Assembly (NCBI RefSeq): GCF_902833225.1
Contig: NZ_CADFEI010000013.1
Coordinates: 62,001-126,000, forward strand
Reading direction: 5' to 3'
DNA length: 64,000 nt
Origin: Burkholderia sp. BCC1644
GTDB lineage: Bacteria; Pseudomonadota; Gammaproteobacteria; Burkholderiales; Burkholderiaceae
Shown piece after piece: positions 18,210-26,916 of this stretch (position 1 is its first letter; every line of letters begins with the position of its first letter). The notes under the pieces are model-generated. The model did not search any database and was not told where the DNA came from. It saw only the letters and a list, made by a program, of their open reading frames with translations. The translations under genes and the position numbers were made by a program.

Positions 18210-19943
18210 TCAGTCGAGCCGCGTGCGACGCGCCGCGAGCGCATACATCGGCCGCCACACCAGCCGGTTGGTCGCGACGACGATCAGCGACATGATCGCG
18301 ACGCCGAGCGCGATGCGCGGAAAATCGCCGGCATCGGTCATGCGCGCGATGTAGGCGCCGAGGCCGCCGGCGTCGAGGCGCGTATTGCCCCAACTGACGG
18401 CCTCGGTGACGATGCTCGCATTCCACGCGCCGCCGGATGCGGTGATCGCGCCTGTCACGAAGTACGGAAAGATGCCCGGCAGCATCACGCGGCGCCACCA
18501 GGTCCGCTGCCTGACCCGGAAACTCCGGGCCGCTTCGCGCAGATCGGCCGGAAACGCGCTCGCACCCGCGATCACGTTGAACAGGACGTACCACTGCGTG
18601 CCCAGTATCATCAGCGGACACAGCCAGGGGTCGGGGGCGAGCCGGAAATGCACGATCGCGAACACCGCGACCGGGAACAGCAGGTTGGCCGGGAACGCGG
18701 CCAGGAATTGCGTGACGGGCTGGATGTACGTGGCGAGCCTGGGTCGCAGGCCGATCATGGTGCCGATCGGTACCCAAACCAGCGACGCCGATACGACCAG
18801 CACCATCACGCGAACGAACGTAAGCGCGCCGGCGTGAGCGACGGCGGACAGATCGGCCCAGGTCAGCGTCGAGCGGCCGGCGCGAAACAGCACGACCGCA
18901 GCGTACGCGCATCCGGCACCGCCCAGCGCCAGCCAAAGTGCATCGCCGGCCCGTCGGGACAACACGATCGGGTTGCGCCACGGCAGCGCGACCCCGCGCA
19001 GCCGCGCATGGGCGATACGGCGCAGCAGCACGCCCGCCGGGCGGCATGCCATCGTCACCCACCGCGAACGCCGGAACAAATCGAGCACCCAGCTGTGCGC
19101 CCCGCCCTGCACCTCGGCATCCCCGTAGCGGAACTTCTCCGCCCAAGTCACGAGCGGCCGGAACAGCAACTGGTCGTACAGCACGATCGCGATGCTCATC
19201 GCGACGATCGCCCAGCCTACCGCGACGAGGTTGCGGTTCGCGATCGCCTGCGCGACATAGGCGCCGACGCCCGGCAGATCGACGTGCAGGGCGCCTACCG
19301 CGATCGCCTCCGACGCAACCACGAAGAACCAGCCGCCGGACATCGACATCATCGCGTTCCAGACGAGGCCCGGTATCGCGAACGGGACGTCGAGCCGCCA
19401 GAAGCGCTGCCAGGCAGACAGCCGGAAGCTGCGGCTCGCCTCGTCGAGGTCGAGCGGCACCGTGCGCAACGCCTGGTAGAAACTGAACGTCATGTTCCAG
19501 GCCTGACTCGTGAAGATCGCGAAGATCGCCGCGCACTCGGCACCCAGCATGCGCCCCGGAAACAGCGACAGGAAGAACAGCACGGTAAACGACAGGTAGC
19601 CGAGTATCGGTACCGATTGCAGCACGTCGAGCAGCGGGATCAGCACCCGTTCTGCCCGGCGGCTCCTGGCCGCAGCGGTCGCATAGACGAACGTGAACGC
19701 GAGCGACGCGACCAGCGCCGCGAACATCCGGGCGACGGTGCGCAACGTATATTCGGGCAATACAGCGGGCGACAGCGAGATGGCCGGCGGATGCGCGATG
19801 GTCAGCGGCCCGGCCATCTGGCGCGCGGCAATGCCGGCCAGCAGCAGGAAGCCCGACACGAGCAATGCCGCGGCGATGTCGCTCCAGCCCGGTGCAGGCA
19901 ACGTCCACCGCCCTCCCCGCAACACCTCTGCATGGTGCTCCAC
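18210..19943 (-). CDS. Fused double ABC permease
   Basis: 577 residues, 12 or so membrane helices in two similar halves, each with a binding-protein-dependent permease (BPD_transp_1) domain: the EAA-type loops are D-E-A-S-R-S-F-R-L in the first half and R-E-A-A-R-S-F-R-V in the second. Two permease domains in one chain make a complete channel for the ATPase encoded 25 bases downstream. Related systems import nitrate, sulfonates or similar anions, but no periplasmic binding protein is present, so direction and cargo are open. An FNR-type box ends 57 bases before the start. Confidence 0.88.
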   Translation of the reverse strand: MEHHAEVLRGGRWTLPAPGWSDIAAALLVSGFLLLAGIAARQMAGPLTIAHPPAISLSPAVLPEYTLRTVARMFAALVASLAFTFVYATAAARSRRAERVLIPLLDVLQSVPILGYLSFTVLFFLSLFPGRMLGAECAAIFAIFTSQAWNMTFSFYQALRTVPLDLDEASRSFRLSAWQRFWRLDVPFAIPGLVWNAMMSMSGGWFFVVASEAIAVGALHVDLPGVGAYVAQAIANRNLVAVGWAIVAMSIAIVLYDQLLFRPLVTWAEKFRYGDAEVQGGAHSWVLDLFRRSRWVTMACRPAGVLLRRIAHARLRGVALPWRNPIVLSRRAGDALWLALGGAGCAYAAVVLFRAGRSTLTWADLSAVAHAGALTFVRVMVLVVSASLVWVPIGTMIGLRPRLATYIQPVTQFLAAFPANLLFPVAVFAIVHFRLAPDPWLCPLMILGTQWYVLFNVIAGASAFPADLREAARSFRVRQRTWWRRVMLPGIFPYFVTGAITASGGAWNASIVTEAVSWGNTRLDAGGLGAYIARMTDAGDFPRIALGVAIMSLIVVATNRLVWRPMYALAARRTRLD

Positions 19944-19999
19944 GACGCTTCTCCCGCGATGATGGCGGTTTATCTTCGCGAAGGGGCCGACCGGCGCGC

Positions 20000-20013
20000 T
20001 TGACCTGCGTCAA
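20000..20013. promoter_or_regulatory. FNR/ANR-type box TTGAC-CTGC-GTCAA
   Basis: 57 bases upstream of the leftward permease start at 19943; drives the permease-ATPase-VIT operon if functional. Confidence 0.65.
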
Positions 20014-20100
20014 CCGTCGCGCGACGGTATCGTTTTCGGAGGCGCTGCCTGTCGGTGCCGATCGTCGCGCGCTGCACGGCGCCGCGTAGCGGACAGGCGG

Positions 20101-20114
20101 TTGACGTGCATCAA
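20101..20114. promoter_or_regulatory. FNR/ANR-type box TTGAC-GTGC-ATCAA
   Basis: 69 bases upstream of the rightward start at 20183. With the box at 20000 it forms a divergent pair, one per operon. Confidence 0.65.
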
Positions 20115-20182
20115 GCGCGCAAGACGGCCGACTGCAAAAATGTATCCCGACCGTTGTACCCACCCTCGCGGCGAGCCTTCGT

Positions 20183-20998
20183 ATGAACGACACATCGCGT
20201 TGCGCCCCCGTCGTCGAAACCGACCGGCTGACCCGGCGTTTCGGCGCGCTGTGCGCGGTCGACGAACTGACGCTGACGGTGAAGCCCGGCGAAGCGCTTG
20301 GCCTGCTCGGCCGCAACGGCGCGGGCAAGACGACGGCGATCAAGATGCTGGCCACGCTGCTTCCGCCCACGTCCGGCCGTGCGACCGTCGCCGGCTTCGA
20401 CATCGTGAACGACGCCGGGTCGGTGCGCCGTGCGATCGGCTACGTGCCGCAGGCGCTGTCGGCGGACGGCGACCTGACCGGCTACGAAAACCTGCTCGTG
20501 TTCGCAAAGCTGTACGACCTGCCGCGCGCGGAGCGGACGTCGCGGATTCGCGACGCGCTGGCGTTCATGGAGCTTTCGGAATTCGGCGACAAGCTCGTGA
20601 AGACCTATTCCGGCGGCATGATCCGTCGGCTCGAGATCGCGCAGTCGACGCTGCATCGCCCGCAAGTGCTGTTTCTCGACGAGCCCACGGTCGGGCTCGA
20701 TCCGATCGCGCGGGCCACGGTCTGGACGCTGGTGGAGCGGCTGCGGTCCGAGTACCGCAGCGCGGTCCTGTTGACGACGCATTACCTCGACGAAGCCGAG
20801 CAGATGTGCGACCGCGTTGCGATCATGAGCCGCGGCCGCGTGACGGCGATCGGATCGACGCGCGAACTGGCCGCCCGCGTGCGGCCCGGCGCGACGTTCG
20901 AGGACGCGTTCGAGCACTTCACGCGCGATGAAGCCCGTTCGGAAGGATCCTACGATGAAATCTCGCAGACTCGCCGCACTTCCCAGCGGCTCGGCTGA
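20183..20998 (+). CDS. ABC-2 type exporter ATPase (DrrA/NodI-like)
   Basis: 271 residues. Single ABC ATPase: P-loop G-R-N-G-A-G-K-T at 43-50, signature variant Y-S-G-G-M-I-R-R, Walker B V-L-F-L-D-E-P and switch His in T-T-H-Y-L-D-E. This pattern is that of DrrA/NodI ATPases, which power export of drugs, lipids or glycolipids with an ABC-2 permease, here encoded by the next gene, whose start lies inside this one. An FNR-type box lies 69 bases upstream. Cargo unknown. Confidence 0.9.
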   Translation: MNDTSRCAPVVETDRLTRRFGALCAVDELTLTVKPGEALGLLGRNGAGKTTAIKMLATLLPPTSGRATVAGFDIVNDAGSVRRAIGYVPQALSADGDLTGYENLLVFAKLYDLPRAERTSRIRDALAFMELSEFGDKLVKTYSGGMIRRLEIAQSTLHRPQVLFLDEPTVGLDPIARATVWTLVERLRSEYRSAVLLTTHYLDEAEQMCDRVAIMSRGRVTAIGSTRELAARVRPGATFEDAFEHFTRDEARSEGSYDEISQTRRTSQRLG

Positions 20999-21827
20999 AA
21001 CCGGCGCTGTCGCGCATACCGGCGCGCGGGGGCCGAGGCCGATCCGCCGCACGGCCGGATTCTTGACGAAGACGCTGGCGATCGCCGACATGGAGATCCG
21101 CAAGCTGCGCCACGATCCGACCGAACTCGCCACGCGTGCGATCCAGCCCGCGCTGTGGTTGCTGATCTTCGGGCAGGTGATGAGTCGGGCTCGCGCGATC
21201 GAGACGGCGGACATGCGCTACCTCGATTTCCTGACGCCGGGGATTCTCGCGCAGAGCGTGCTGTTCATCGCGATCTTCAACGGCATCTCGATCATCTGGG
21301 AACGGGATCTGGGGATCGTGCACAAGTTTCTCGCGACGCCGACGCCGCGCGCAGCGCTGGTGATGGGCAAGGCGCTCGGCGGCGGTGCCCGTGCGCTGGT
21401 CCAGGCCGCCGTGGTCATGGCGCTCGGCGCGATGCTCGGCGTGCACATGCGCTACGATCCGGTCGCGCTCGCCGGCCTCGTGCTGTTCGTCGTGCTCGGC
21501 GCGGCGGTCTTCTCGACGTTCTCGCTGATCATTGCCTGCCTCGTGAAAACGCGCGAGCGCTTCATGGGGGTCGGGCAGGTACTGACCATGCCGCTCTTCT
21601 TCGCGAGCAATGCGATCTATCCGACCGCGATGATGCCGCGCGCGCTGCAGGTCGTCGCGCACCTGAACCCGCTCAGCTACCAGGTCGATGCGCTTCGTCT
21701 TCTGCTGCTGCCCGGCTACGGCGCGATCGCGCATATCGGGCTGGCGCAGGATTTTGCCGTTCTCGCCGGTACGCTCGTGTTTCTGGTAGTCGTCAGCGCG
21801 CGGATTTATCCGCACATTGCACGCTGA
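20955..21827 (+). CDS. ABC-2 type exporter permease
   Basis: 290 residues, six membrane helices after a cytoplasmic N-terminus of about 40 residues. The ABC-2 signature region near the C-terminus reads L-N-P-L-S-Y-Q-V-D-A-L-R, as in DrrB/NodJ permeases. The start at 20955 has GGAAGGA seven bases before it and overlaps the ATPase gene by 44 bases; an upstream ATG at 20928 is less well served. It forms the exporter with the preceding ATPase. Confidence 0.9.
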   Translation: MKSRRLAALPSGSAETGAVAHTGARGPRPIRRTAGFLTKTLAIADMEIRKLRHDPTELATRAIQPALWLLIFGQVMSRARAIETADMRYLDFLTPGILAQSVLFIAIFNGISIIWERDLGIVHKFLATPTPRAALVMGKALGGGARALVQAAVVMALGAMLGVHMRYDPVALAGLVLFVVLGAAVFSTFSLIIACLVKTRERFMGVGQVLTMPLFFASNAIYPTAMMPRALQVVAHLNPLSYQVDALRLLLLPGYGAIAHIGLAQDFAVLAGTLVFLVVVSARIYPHIAR

Positions 21828-21880
21828 CGCGCGATCGCCGCAGGCACCGTCACCGGGCGGACAAAGTCGCGCCGGGCCCG

Positions 21881-22330
21881 CTACCCGCGCTGTTTTTCCT
21901 CGAAATACGGCTGGCGTGCCGCGACGAGGCGCAACTCGTCGAGCAACGCCGCCGCCGCACGCAACAGATCGTCGAGGGCAACGATGCCGACCAGTTCGCC
22001 GTCATCGCCGACGACCGGAAGCCGGCGTACGCCATGCTGCCGCATGCGCTTGGCGAGCAGCCAGACATCGTCGCCGCCGTTTGCGATCGCGACGGGTTCC
22101 GACATGATGTCCCCGACGAACAGCGATCCCGCTTCGGCATCCGGGCTCACCACGGCGAGCACGATGTCGCGATCGGTCACCATGCCGACCGGCAGCAGGC
22201 ATCCCTCCTGTTCACGCACCACGACCAGATCGCCGGCGTGCGCGTCGCGCATCCGTCTGGCTGCCTCGGCGACCGTGATCGTTGCGAAACACGTGGCGAC
22301 ATCGCGAGTGCAGAGCATCGCAGCATTCAT
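21881..22330 (-). CDS. Tandem CBS-domain protein
   Basis: 149 residues comprising two CBS domains (about 8-70 and 75-135), each with the G-x-V/I-T/A-x-D-D/R pattern (G-M-V-T-D-R-D at 49-55, G-I-V-A-L-D-D near 114-120). Paired CBS domains bind adenine nucleotides and act as energy or redox sensors, usually on a partner protein; none is evident here. The nearest oxygen-type box is about 300 bases upstream, with a decayed BON-domain gene in between, so the CBS gene may be the surviving second gene of an operon. Confidence 0.88.
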   Translation of the reverse strand: MNAAMLCTRDVATCFATITVAEAARRMRDAHAGDLVVVREQEGCLLPVGMVTDRDIVLAVVSPDAEAGSLFVGDIMSEPVAIANGGDDVWLLAKRMRQHGVRRLPVVGDDGELVGIVALDDLLRAAAALLDELRLVAARQPYFEEKQRG

Positions 22331-22429
22331 GTCATCTCCTGGTTGTTCCGGGTGGCGCGGATCGTCACCTCAGTGCGGACGCCTTGCCCGTCGATCGGCG
22401 CCTGCCTTGCTCCGGACCGATGGCTTCGC

Positions 22430-22485
22430 GCATGCCGCACGCCGCACGCCGCACGCCGCATGCCGTGCGCCGCATGCCGTGCGCC
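22430..22485. repeat. Tandem 7-base repeat, eight units
   Basis: Eight consecutive 7-mers: GCATGCC, three GCACGCC, GCATGCC, GTGCGCC, GCATGCC, GTGCGCC. They lie at the 3' end of the BON-domain remnant and give Arg/Ala/Cys-rich repeats in that frame. Probably arose by slippage. Confidence 0.85.
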
Positions 22486-22487
22486 GG

Positions 22488-22601
22488 CCACGCAGCATCG
22501 AACGCAAGCCGCCATTCGTGCAACGAATCCACGCGCGAGGTCAAAGTCACGCAGCCGTCCCGGAAGGTGATGCCGACGTGTCTCGCTTGTTGCGATCCGA
22601 T
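22488..22601 (-). pseudogene. BON-domain gene remnant
   Basis: On the minus strand one frame reads V-G-I-T-F-R-D-G-C-V-T-L-T-S then V-D-S-L-H-E-W-R-L-A-F-D-A-A-W, which is the core of a BON domain (compare the intact gene at 38990-39631). The expected start region is not in frame and the 3' end dissolves into 7-base repeats followed by unrelated sequence. It lies between a degenerate FNR-type box and the CBS gene, both of which fit a former BON-CBS operon. Confidence 0.55.
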
Positions 22602-22636
22602 AACAACAACGGTAGGCGCCGCGCCGCCGGCATGAA

Positions 22637-22650
22637 TTGACGCAGGTCAG
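22637..22650. promoter_or_regulatory. Degenerate FNR/ANR-type box TTGAC-GCAG-GTCAG
   Basis: One half-site is damaged in its last base. It lies 36 bases upstream of the BON remnant and about 307 bases before the CBS gene. Confidence 0.4.
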
Positions 22651-22914
22651 CGCGAAAGCCCGTGCGAGCGCCCGGAAGATGTCATAGTCCAACGCAGCGC
22701 CGTTATAGCCTCGCAGCGGCTTCGATCCGCCCGGTTCGATGAGGCGCAGGACGATCCGGCGTTCTCGATGCAGGTCGGCAATCGATCGACGATGATCGGG
22801 ATATCCGCGCGAACTTCAGTCGGAACGCCTCCGCAAGAACCGGAGCGACCGTATTGGCGGCCTTGCGGCTGACCTGAATCGGGAACGGGTGCCGCGGGCC
22901 GCGCTCGGCTGCGC

Positions 22915-22928
22915 TTGACGTCGGTCAA
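22915..22928. promoter_or_regulatory. FNR/ANR-type box TTGAC-GTCG-GTCAA
   Basis: 77 bases upstream of the small secreted protein gene at 23006. Confidence 0.6.
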
Positions 22929-23005
22929 CGGCTGCAGCCGGTCGTTTCGTACGCTCTGGATCGGGTGCGCGTCGATTGCGCCCGGCCATAGAAAGGAGTC
23001 CGACC

Positions 23006-23287
23006 ATGGTGACCGTGCTTACGCTCAGATCAATCCGTCTCGCAGCCGTCGTCGTAACGGCCGGATTCGTCGTATCGGTTCACGCGCAGAATCCGGGGGC
23101 AGCACCATCCGGCGCACCGTCGCCGGACGTCGACGCGACATCCGAACGCGCACCGCCGGCCACCGCCCCAACGTCGGGAAACAGCGATTACGGAAAAACG
23201 CGCGCACAGGTCAAGCGCGAGCTGGAGCAGGCCAGAAGGATTGGCGAAATGGAGCGCAGCACCCGGTTTTTCAGTGGCGGCAGTTGA
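23006..23287 (+). CDS. Small secreted protein, DUF4148-like
   Basis: 93 residues. GAAAGGAG ends seven bases before the ATG at 23006. Signal peptide (about 1-27, cleavage after V-H-A), then a Pro/Ala-rich linker and a short helix K-T-R-A-Q-V-K-R-E-L-E-Q-A. The T-R-A-Q-V-K-x-E-L motif is typical of the DUF4148 family, small periplasmic proteins abundant in Burkholderia. Function unknown. An FNR-type box lies 77 bases upstream; the gene converges on the NamZ fusion. Confidence 0.8.
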   Translation: MVTVLTLRSIRLAAVVVTAGFVVSVHAQNPGAAPSGAPSPDVDATSERAPPATAPTSGNSDYGKTRAQVKRELEQARRIGEMERSTRFFSGGS

Positions 23288-23332
23288 CCATGGCGAAACG
23301 ACGCGGCCGCATACCGCGCCTGCCCGGCGGAT

Positions 23333-25699
23333 TCAGTACAGCAGAAACGGCAAGCGCGCTTGCGCGAACGCCGCCGCCTGCACGTCGACGACCCGTTCGA
23401 TGTCGTCGAGCGGCTGCCCCGCTTCCAGCATGTCCGCCACGTCGCGCGAACCGACCGATGCGCGAATCGCATCGATCCGGAACAGTTCGGGATACCGACG
23501 GTGCAAAACGAGCGCGACTGCGAGCCCGATTTCGCCGGGTTTTGCCGCGCCGGGCAGTCGCACGATGCGCACGCCCTCGCACGGTACACCGCGATAGGGG
23601 CCCTCCGCCGGCACGAAGCGAACCGGTGCGAAATTCGCGCCGAGCCGCATCGAACGAAGTTCGTCGGCGAGCGCATGGCCGTCGATCCACGGCGCGCCGA
23701 CCACACCGAATGGCGTCGCGGTACCGCGCCCGACACTGATCGACGCACCTTCGACGAGCCCCGTATCGGGATATAACGACAGCGCGCCGGCATCGCGCAA
23801 GTTCGGCGACGGCGGTACCCAGCCCAGCCCGGTGGCGTCGAAGCGCATCGCACGCGCGTAGTGCGCCATCGGCACCACCGTCAGCGCGGCGCCGATTCGC
23901 AGCCGTTCGTTGAACAGGCGCGCGAGTTCGCCGATCGTCATCCCGTGTTGAAGCGGCAGCGGGTAATAGCCGGTGAACGTAACCGGCCCCGGATCGGCCG
24001 CCGGACCGCCGACGACATCCGCGCCCAGCGGATCGGGACGGTCCAGCACGAGCACCGGACGATGCGCGGCGGCCGCCGCCTCGAGCGCGTAGCCGAGCGT
24101 GGCCAGGTAAGTGAAGAAACGTACACCGGCATCCTGCAGATCGATCACCAGGACATCGGCGTCGGCGAGCCACCCGGGGGCGATCCGGCGCCGGCTGCCG
24201 TAGAGGCTGTGAACAGCCACACCGGTCGCGGCATCGGTCGTGTCGCCGAACGTTTCATCGACGTCCGTGCCGAGCCCGTGCTCGGGTGCGAACAGTGCAA
24301 CGAGCCGTGCGCCCGGCGCGTGCGCGAGCAGGTCGGCGGTGCGCGTGCCGAACCGGTCGAAGCCGCTGCGATTCGTGAGCAGCGCGATGCGCTTGTCGGC
24401 CACGGCCGCGAATCCGCTCGCCGCGAGCACGTCGATGCCGGCCAGCACCGGACCGTGCGATGCCGGCAGCCGGCCGGCACGGGCGACGCCCTCGGCCATC
24501 GCGGGGGCGCGCGCCGCGATCTGCGACGACGTCACGGGCCCCGCCTCGCTAGATACGATGCCGAGCACCAGCTCGCGCAGCGGTGCGGCCGTGCCGGTTT
24601 CATCGGGATACAGCCGGCTCGTCAGCACGACCGCGAAGCGGCGCGTCACCGGATCGATCCACAGGGCCGTGCCCGTATAGCCGAGATGCTGCAACGCACC
24701 GACCGGGGGCAACCGGTAGCGGTTCGCGACGAGCGGCGCCGCGACGGCCCAGCCGGTCGTGCGCAGGTCGCCTTCGGCATCGAGTGTGGCCGGCGTCTCG
24801 AGCGTCGCAACGCTGGCGCGGCTCAGCACGCGTGTTGAACCAAGTGTGCCGCCATTCAGCAGCATGCGTGCGAAGCGCGCGAGATCGTCGGCGCTTGCGA
24901 ACAGGCCCGCATTGCCCGCCACATCGCCCATCGCGGCGGCGATCGGGTCGTGCACGCGCCCCCTGAGCAGGCGGCCGTCCCGGACGATCGTGGGGGCGAT
25001 GCGCGCGAGCCGGGATTCGGGCGGCCGAAATGCGGTGCTGATCATCCCGAGTGGCGCGAACAGGTGCATCGCGCACCACGTGTCGAGCGGCTGTCGCGAC
25101 ACGCGCTCGACGATCTCGCCGAGCACCACGTAGTTGACGTCGCTGTACCGCACGCGCGTTCCGGGCCGCGCGTGGGGCGCCATCGCCGCGATCTCGGCCA
25201 GCACGGCCGCGCGACCGTGCAGCGCGCGAGACGACACGCCGGCCGGCAGGCCGGACGTATGCGCGAGCAACTGTCGAACCGTGATGTCCGCCTTGCCGCG
25301 CGCGGCGAACGCCGGCCAGTAGCGTGCGGCCGGCGTGTCGAGATTGAGCTGGCCGCGCTCCTCTAGCTGCATGACGGCGACAGCCGTCGCCACGGGCTTC
25401 GTCAGCGACGCGAGATCGAAAACGGTATCGGCCGTCATCGCCTCGGCGGCCGCGCCCGTCACCCGCAAGCCACGGGCGACGCGTACGCGCACGCCGTCGG
25501 CATCGCCCGTCACGACGACAGCGCCGGCAAGATGACGATCGGCGATCTCGGCGGCAATGGCTGCGTCGATCGCGGCGGCCGGCGGCAGCGCCGCGGTCGC
25601 ATCTGCGTCCGCCCGCGCGCCGGCGGGTGCCAGCGCGAGCAGCAGCGCGCCGGTCAGCGCGGCAGCGCAGCGGGATCGTAGCGGTTGCGCGGATTCCAC
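23333..25699 (-). CDS. Serine hydrolase (beta-lactamase fold) fused to NamZ-type exo-N-acetylmuramidase
   Basis: 788 residues from the GTG at 25699, which gives a clean signal peptide (cleavage near residue 30). The frame stays open far upstream but there it only shadows the next gene. Domain 1 (about 40-380) is a serine hydrolase of the beta-lactamase/esterase group: S98-L-T-K101, Y-S-D at 185-187 and H-T-S-G at 147-150. Domain 2 (about 420-788) is DUF1343/NamZ, with L-L-T-N-R-S-G and F-A-P-E-H-G-L; characterised NamZ removes N-acetylmuramic acid from the non-reducing end of peptidoglycan glycans. The two activities on one exported chain suggest wall turnover. Overlaps the previous gene by 46 bases; start uncertain. 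Confidence 0.85.
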   Translation of the reverse strand: MESAQPLRSRCAAALTGALLLALAPAGARADADATAALPPAAAIDAAIAAEIADRHLAGAVVVTGDADGVRVRVARGLRVTGAAAEAMTADTVFDLASLTKPVATAVAVMQLEERGQLNLDTPAARYWPAFAARGKADITVRQLLAHTSGLPAGVSSRALHGRAAVLAEIAAMAPHARPGTRVRYSDVNYVVLGEIVERVSRQPLDTWCAMHLFAPLGMISTAFRPPESRLARIAPTIVRDGRLLRGRVHDPIAAAMGDVAGNAGLFASADDLARFARMLLNGGTLGSTRVLSRASVATLETPATLDAEGDLRTTGWAVAAPLVANRYRLPPVGALQHLGYTGTALWIDPVTRRFAVVLTSRLYPDETGTAAPLRELVLGIVSSEAGPVTSSQIAARAPAMAEGVARAGRLPASHGPVLAGIDVLAASGFAAVADKRIALLTNRSGFDRFGTRTADLLAHAPGARLVALFAPEHGLGTDVDETFGDTTDAATGVAVHSLYGSRRRIAPGWLADADVLVIDLQDAGVRFFTYLATLGYALEAAAAAHRPVLVLDRPDPLGADVVGGPAADPGPVTFTGYYPLPLQHGMTIGELARLFNERLRIGAALTVVPMAHYARAMRFDATGLGWVPPSPNLRDAGALSLYPDTGLVEGASISVGRGTATPFGVVGAPWIDGHALADELRSMRLGANFAPVRFVPAEGPYRGVPCEGVRIVRLPGAAKPGEIGLAVALVLHRRYPELFRIDAIRASVGSRDVADMLEAGQPLDDIERVVDVQAAAFAQARLPFLLY

Positions 25700-26916
25700 A
25701 GCATCCACCCGTCCGTGCCTGCGGCGTCGGCCGCATCCGCTTGCGCACGGATCTCGTCGACATCGAACGCACGATGATCGAACGCATAGTCGCGAAACGC
25801 CTGCAGCCAGGGCCGGAAACGCACCCCATCGAGGCCGGTGCGGCGCTTCGCCTCCTCCAGCGACCGGGAAACGATCTCGCCGGGGTGGCCGGTGGGTTCC
25901 CGGCAGCCCGGCAATCCCCACGTGAACCCGGACGGATACAGCATCGGCGAAATGTAGTCGACGACCCGCCCGAACGTCTCGAGCCGCTGCCCGATCGAGG
26001 TGTCGTTGAAATTCCAGCAGACGTAGCCGAAGATGTCCGCCGACACATAGAGGTTGTACGGCCGCAGGCGCTCGTGCGCCCCCGCCAGGAACCCCGTGAT
26101 CGCCGCCACCCGGTTGGCCTCGGTGTTGGGTTCGCCGAACCGCAGGCCGTTGGCGTCGGGAAAGCGCAGGTAGTCGAACTGGATCTCGTCGAAGCCGATC
26201 CGGGCCGCCTCCTCCGCGACGTCGTAGTTGTGTTCCCACGCCGCACGCACGGTCGGATCGATCCAGCGCTGGTGTTCGCGATCGCGCCAGATCTCGCCGG
26301 CCGCATCGTGCACGGCCCATTCGGGATGCGCGCGGGCCAGCGGGTCGTCCTTGAACACGACGATGCGCGCGATCACGTACAGGCCGCGCGCATGGAACGT
26401 CGCGAGCAGCGCCGACAGATCCGCGGGGCGCCGCTCGCCGCCGGCGACCGGGTCCGCCGCGCCGGCGATTTCCCGCGCGAGGCTGCGGTAAGGCGTCATC
26501 CCGCTGTCGCCCTTCACGTCGATCACGAGCGCGTTGATGGCCGTCCTGCCCTGCAGCGCCAGCACCGCATCGCGCAGCGTCCGGTCATTGACGCCGTAAG
26601 CCGACAGATAGACGGCCTTCGGGCGCAGTGCCGTCATGCGGATCGTGCGGGAAACGTCATGTCCGTCCAGCGTGATCGCCGCGCGCGCATAGCCCGGCGT
26701 CCGCACGCTCACGTTTGCCGCGCTGCCGTCCGCCGGCACCGTGAACTTGCCGGCGGCATCGGCAATTCGTCCCGCGCCGGCCGCGTAGCCGATCGCACCG
26801 GCCAGCGGGCGGCCGCTCGCCGCGTCGACGACCGTGATCGTCACGGTCGCCGTCTCCGCATGCGCGGAGAACCCGACGAAAAGCAGAACGATCCATACGA
26901 GCATGCGGTTAGCCAT
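25654..26916 (-). CDS. Exported putative glycoside hydrolase (DUF4015/GHL13-like)
   Basis: 420 residues. Signal peptide 1-20 (A-H-A), a carboxypeptidase-regulatory-like beta domain (about 22-95, with V-D-A-A-S-G-R-P-L-A-G), then a TIM-barrel domain (about 100-420) of the DUF4015 family with D-V-K-G-D-S-G-M, F-D-Y-L-R-F-P and Y-I-S-P-M-L-Y-P. The family is predicted to hydrolyse polysaccharide; activity is not proven. It overlaps the deacetylase by eight bases and the NamZ fusion by 46 bases, so the three exported proteins form one operon. A short remnant of a second copy of its N-terminal domain lies at 32300-32357. Confidence 0.85.
   Translation of the reverse strand: MANRMLVWIVLLFVGFSAHAETATVTITVVDAASGRPLAGAIGYAAGAGRIADAAGKFTVPADGSAANVSVRTPGYARAAITLDGHDVSRTIRMTALRPKAVYLSAYGVNDRTLRDAVLALQGRTAINALVIDVKGDSGMTPYRSLAREIAGAADPVAGGERRPADLSALLATFHARGLYVIARIVVFKDDPLARAHPEWAVHDAAGEIWRDREHQRWIDPTVRAAWEHNYDVAEEAARIGFDEIQFDYLRFPDANGLRFGEPNTEANRVAAITGFLAGAHERLRPYNLYVSADIFGYVCWNFNDTSIGQRLETFGRVVDYISPMLYPSGFTWGLPGCREPTGHPGEIVSRSLEEAKRRTGLDGVRFRPWLQAFRDYAFDHRAFDVDEIRAQADAADAAGTDGWMLWNPRNRYDPAALPR

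Noticed and set aside
17598..20403. Very long frames (17598-20003 plus, 18106-20403 minus) over the ABC importer genes
   Set aside because: Compositional shadows of the permease and ATPase genes in high-GC DNA; translations are low-complexity and rich in Arg, without motifs.
22430..22485. Tandem repeats as a possible CRISPR array
   Set aside because: Units are 7 bases with no spacers; they are simple tandem repeats at the end of a decayed gene.
25700..26320. Upstream extension of the long minus-strand frame that contains the NamZ fusion
   Set aside because: This part only shadows the DUF4015-type gene in another frame; it is Arg/Gly-rich with no domain, and a good signal peptide starts at 25699.
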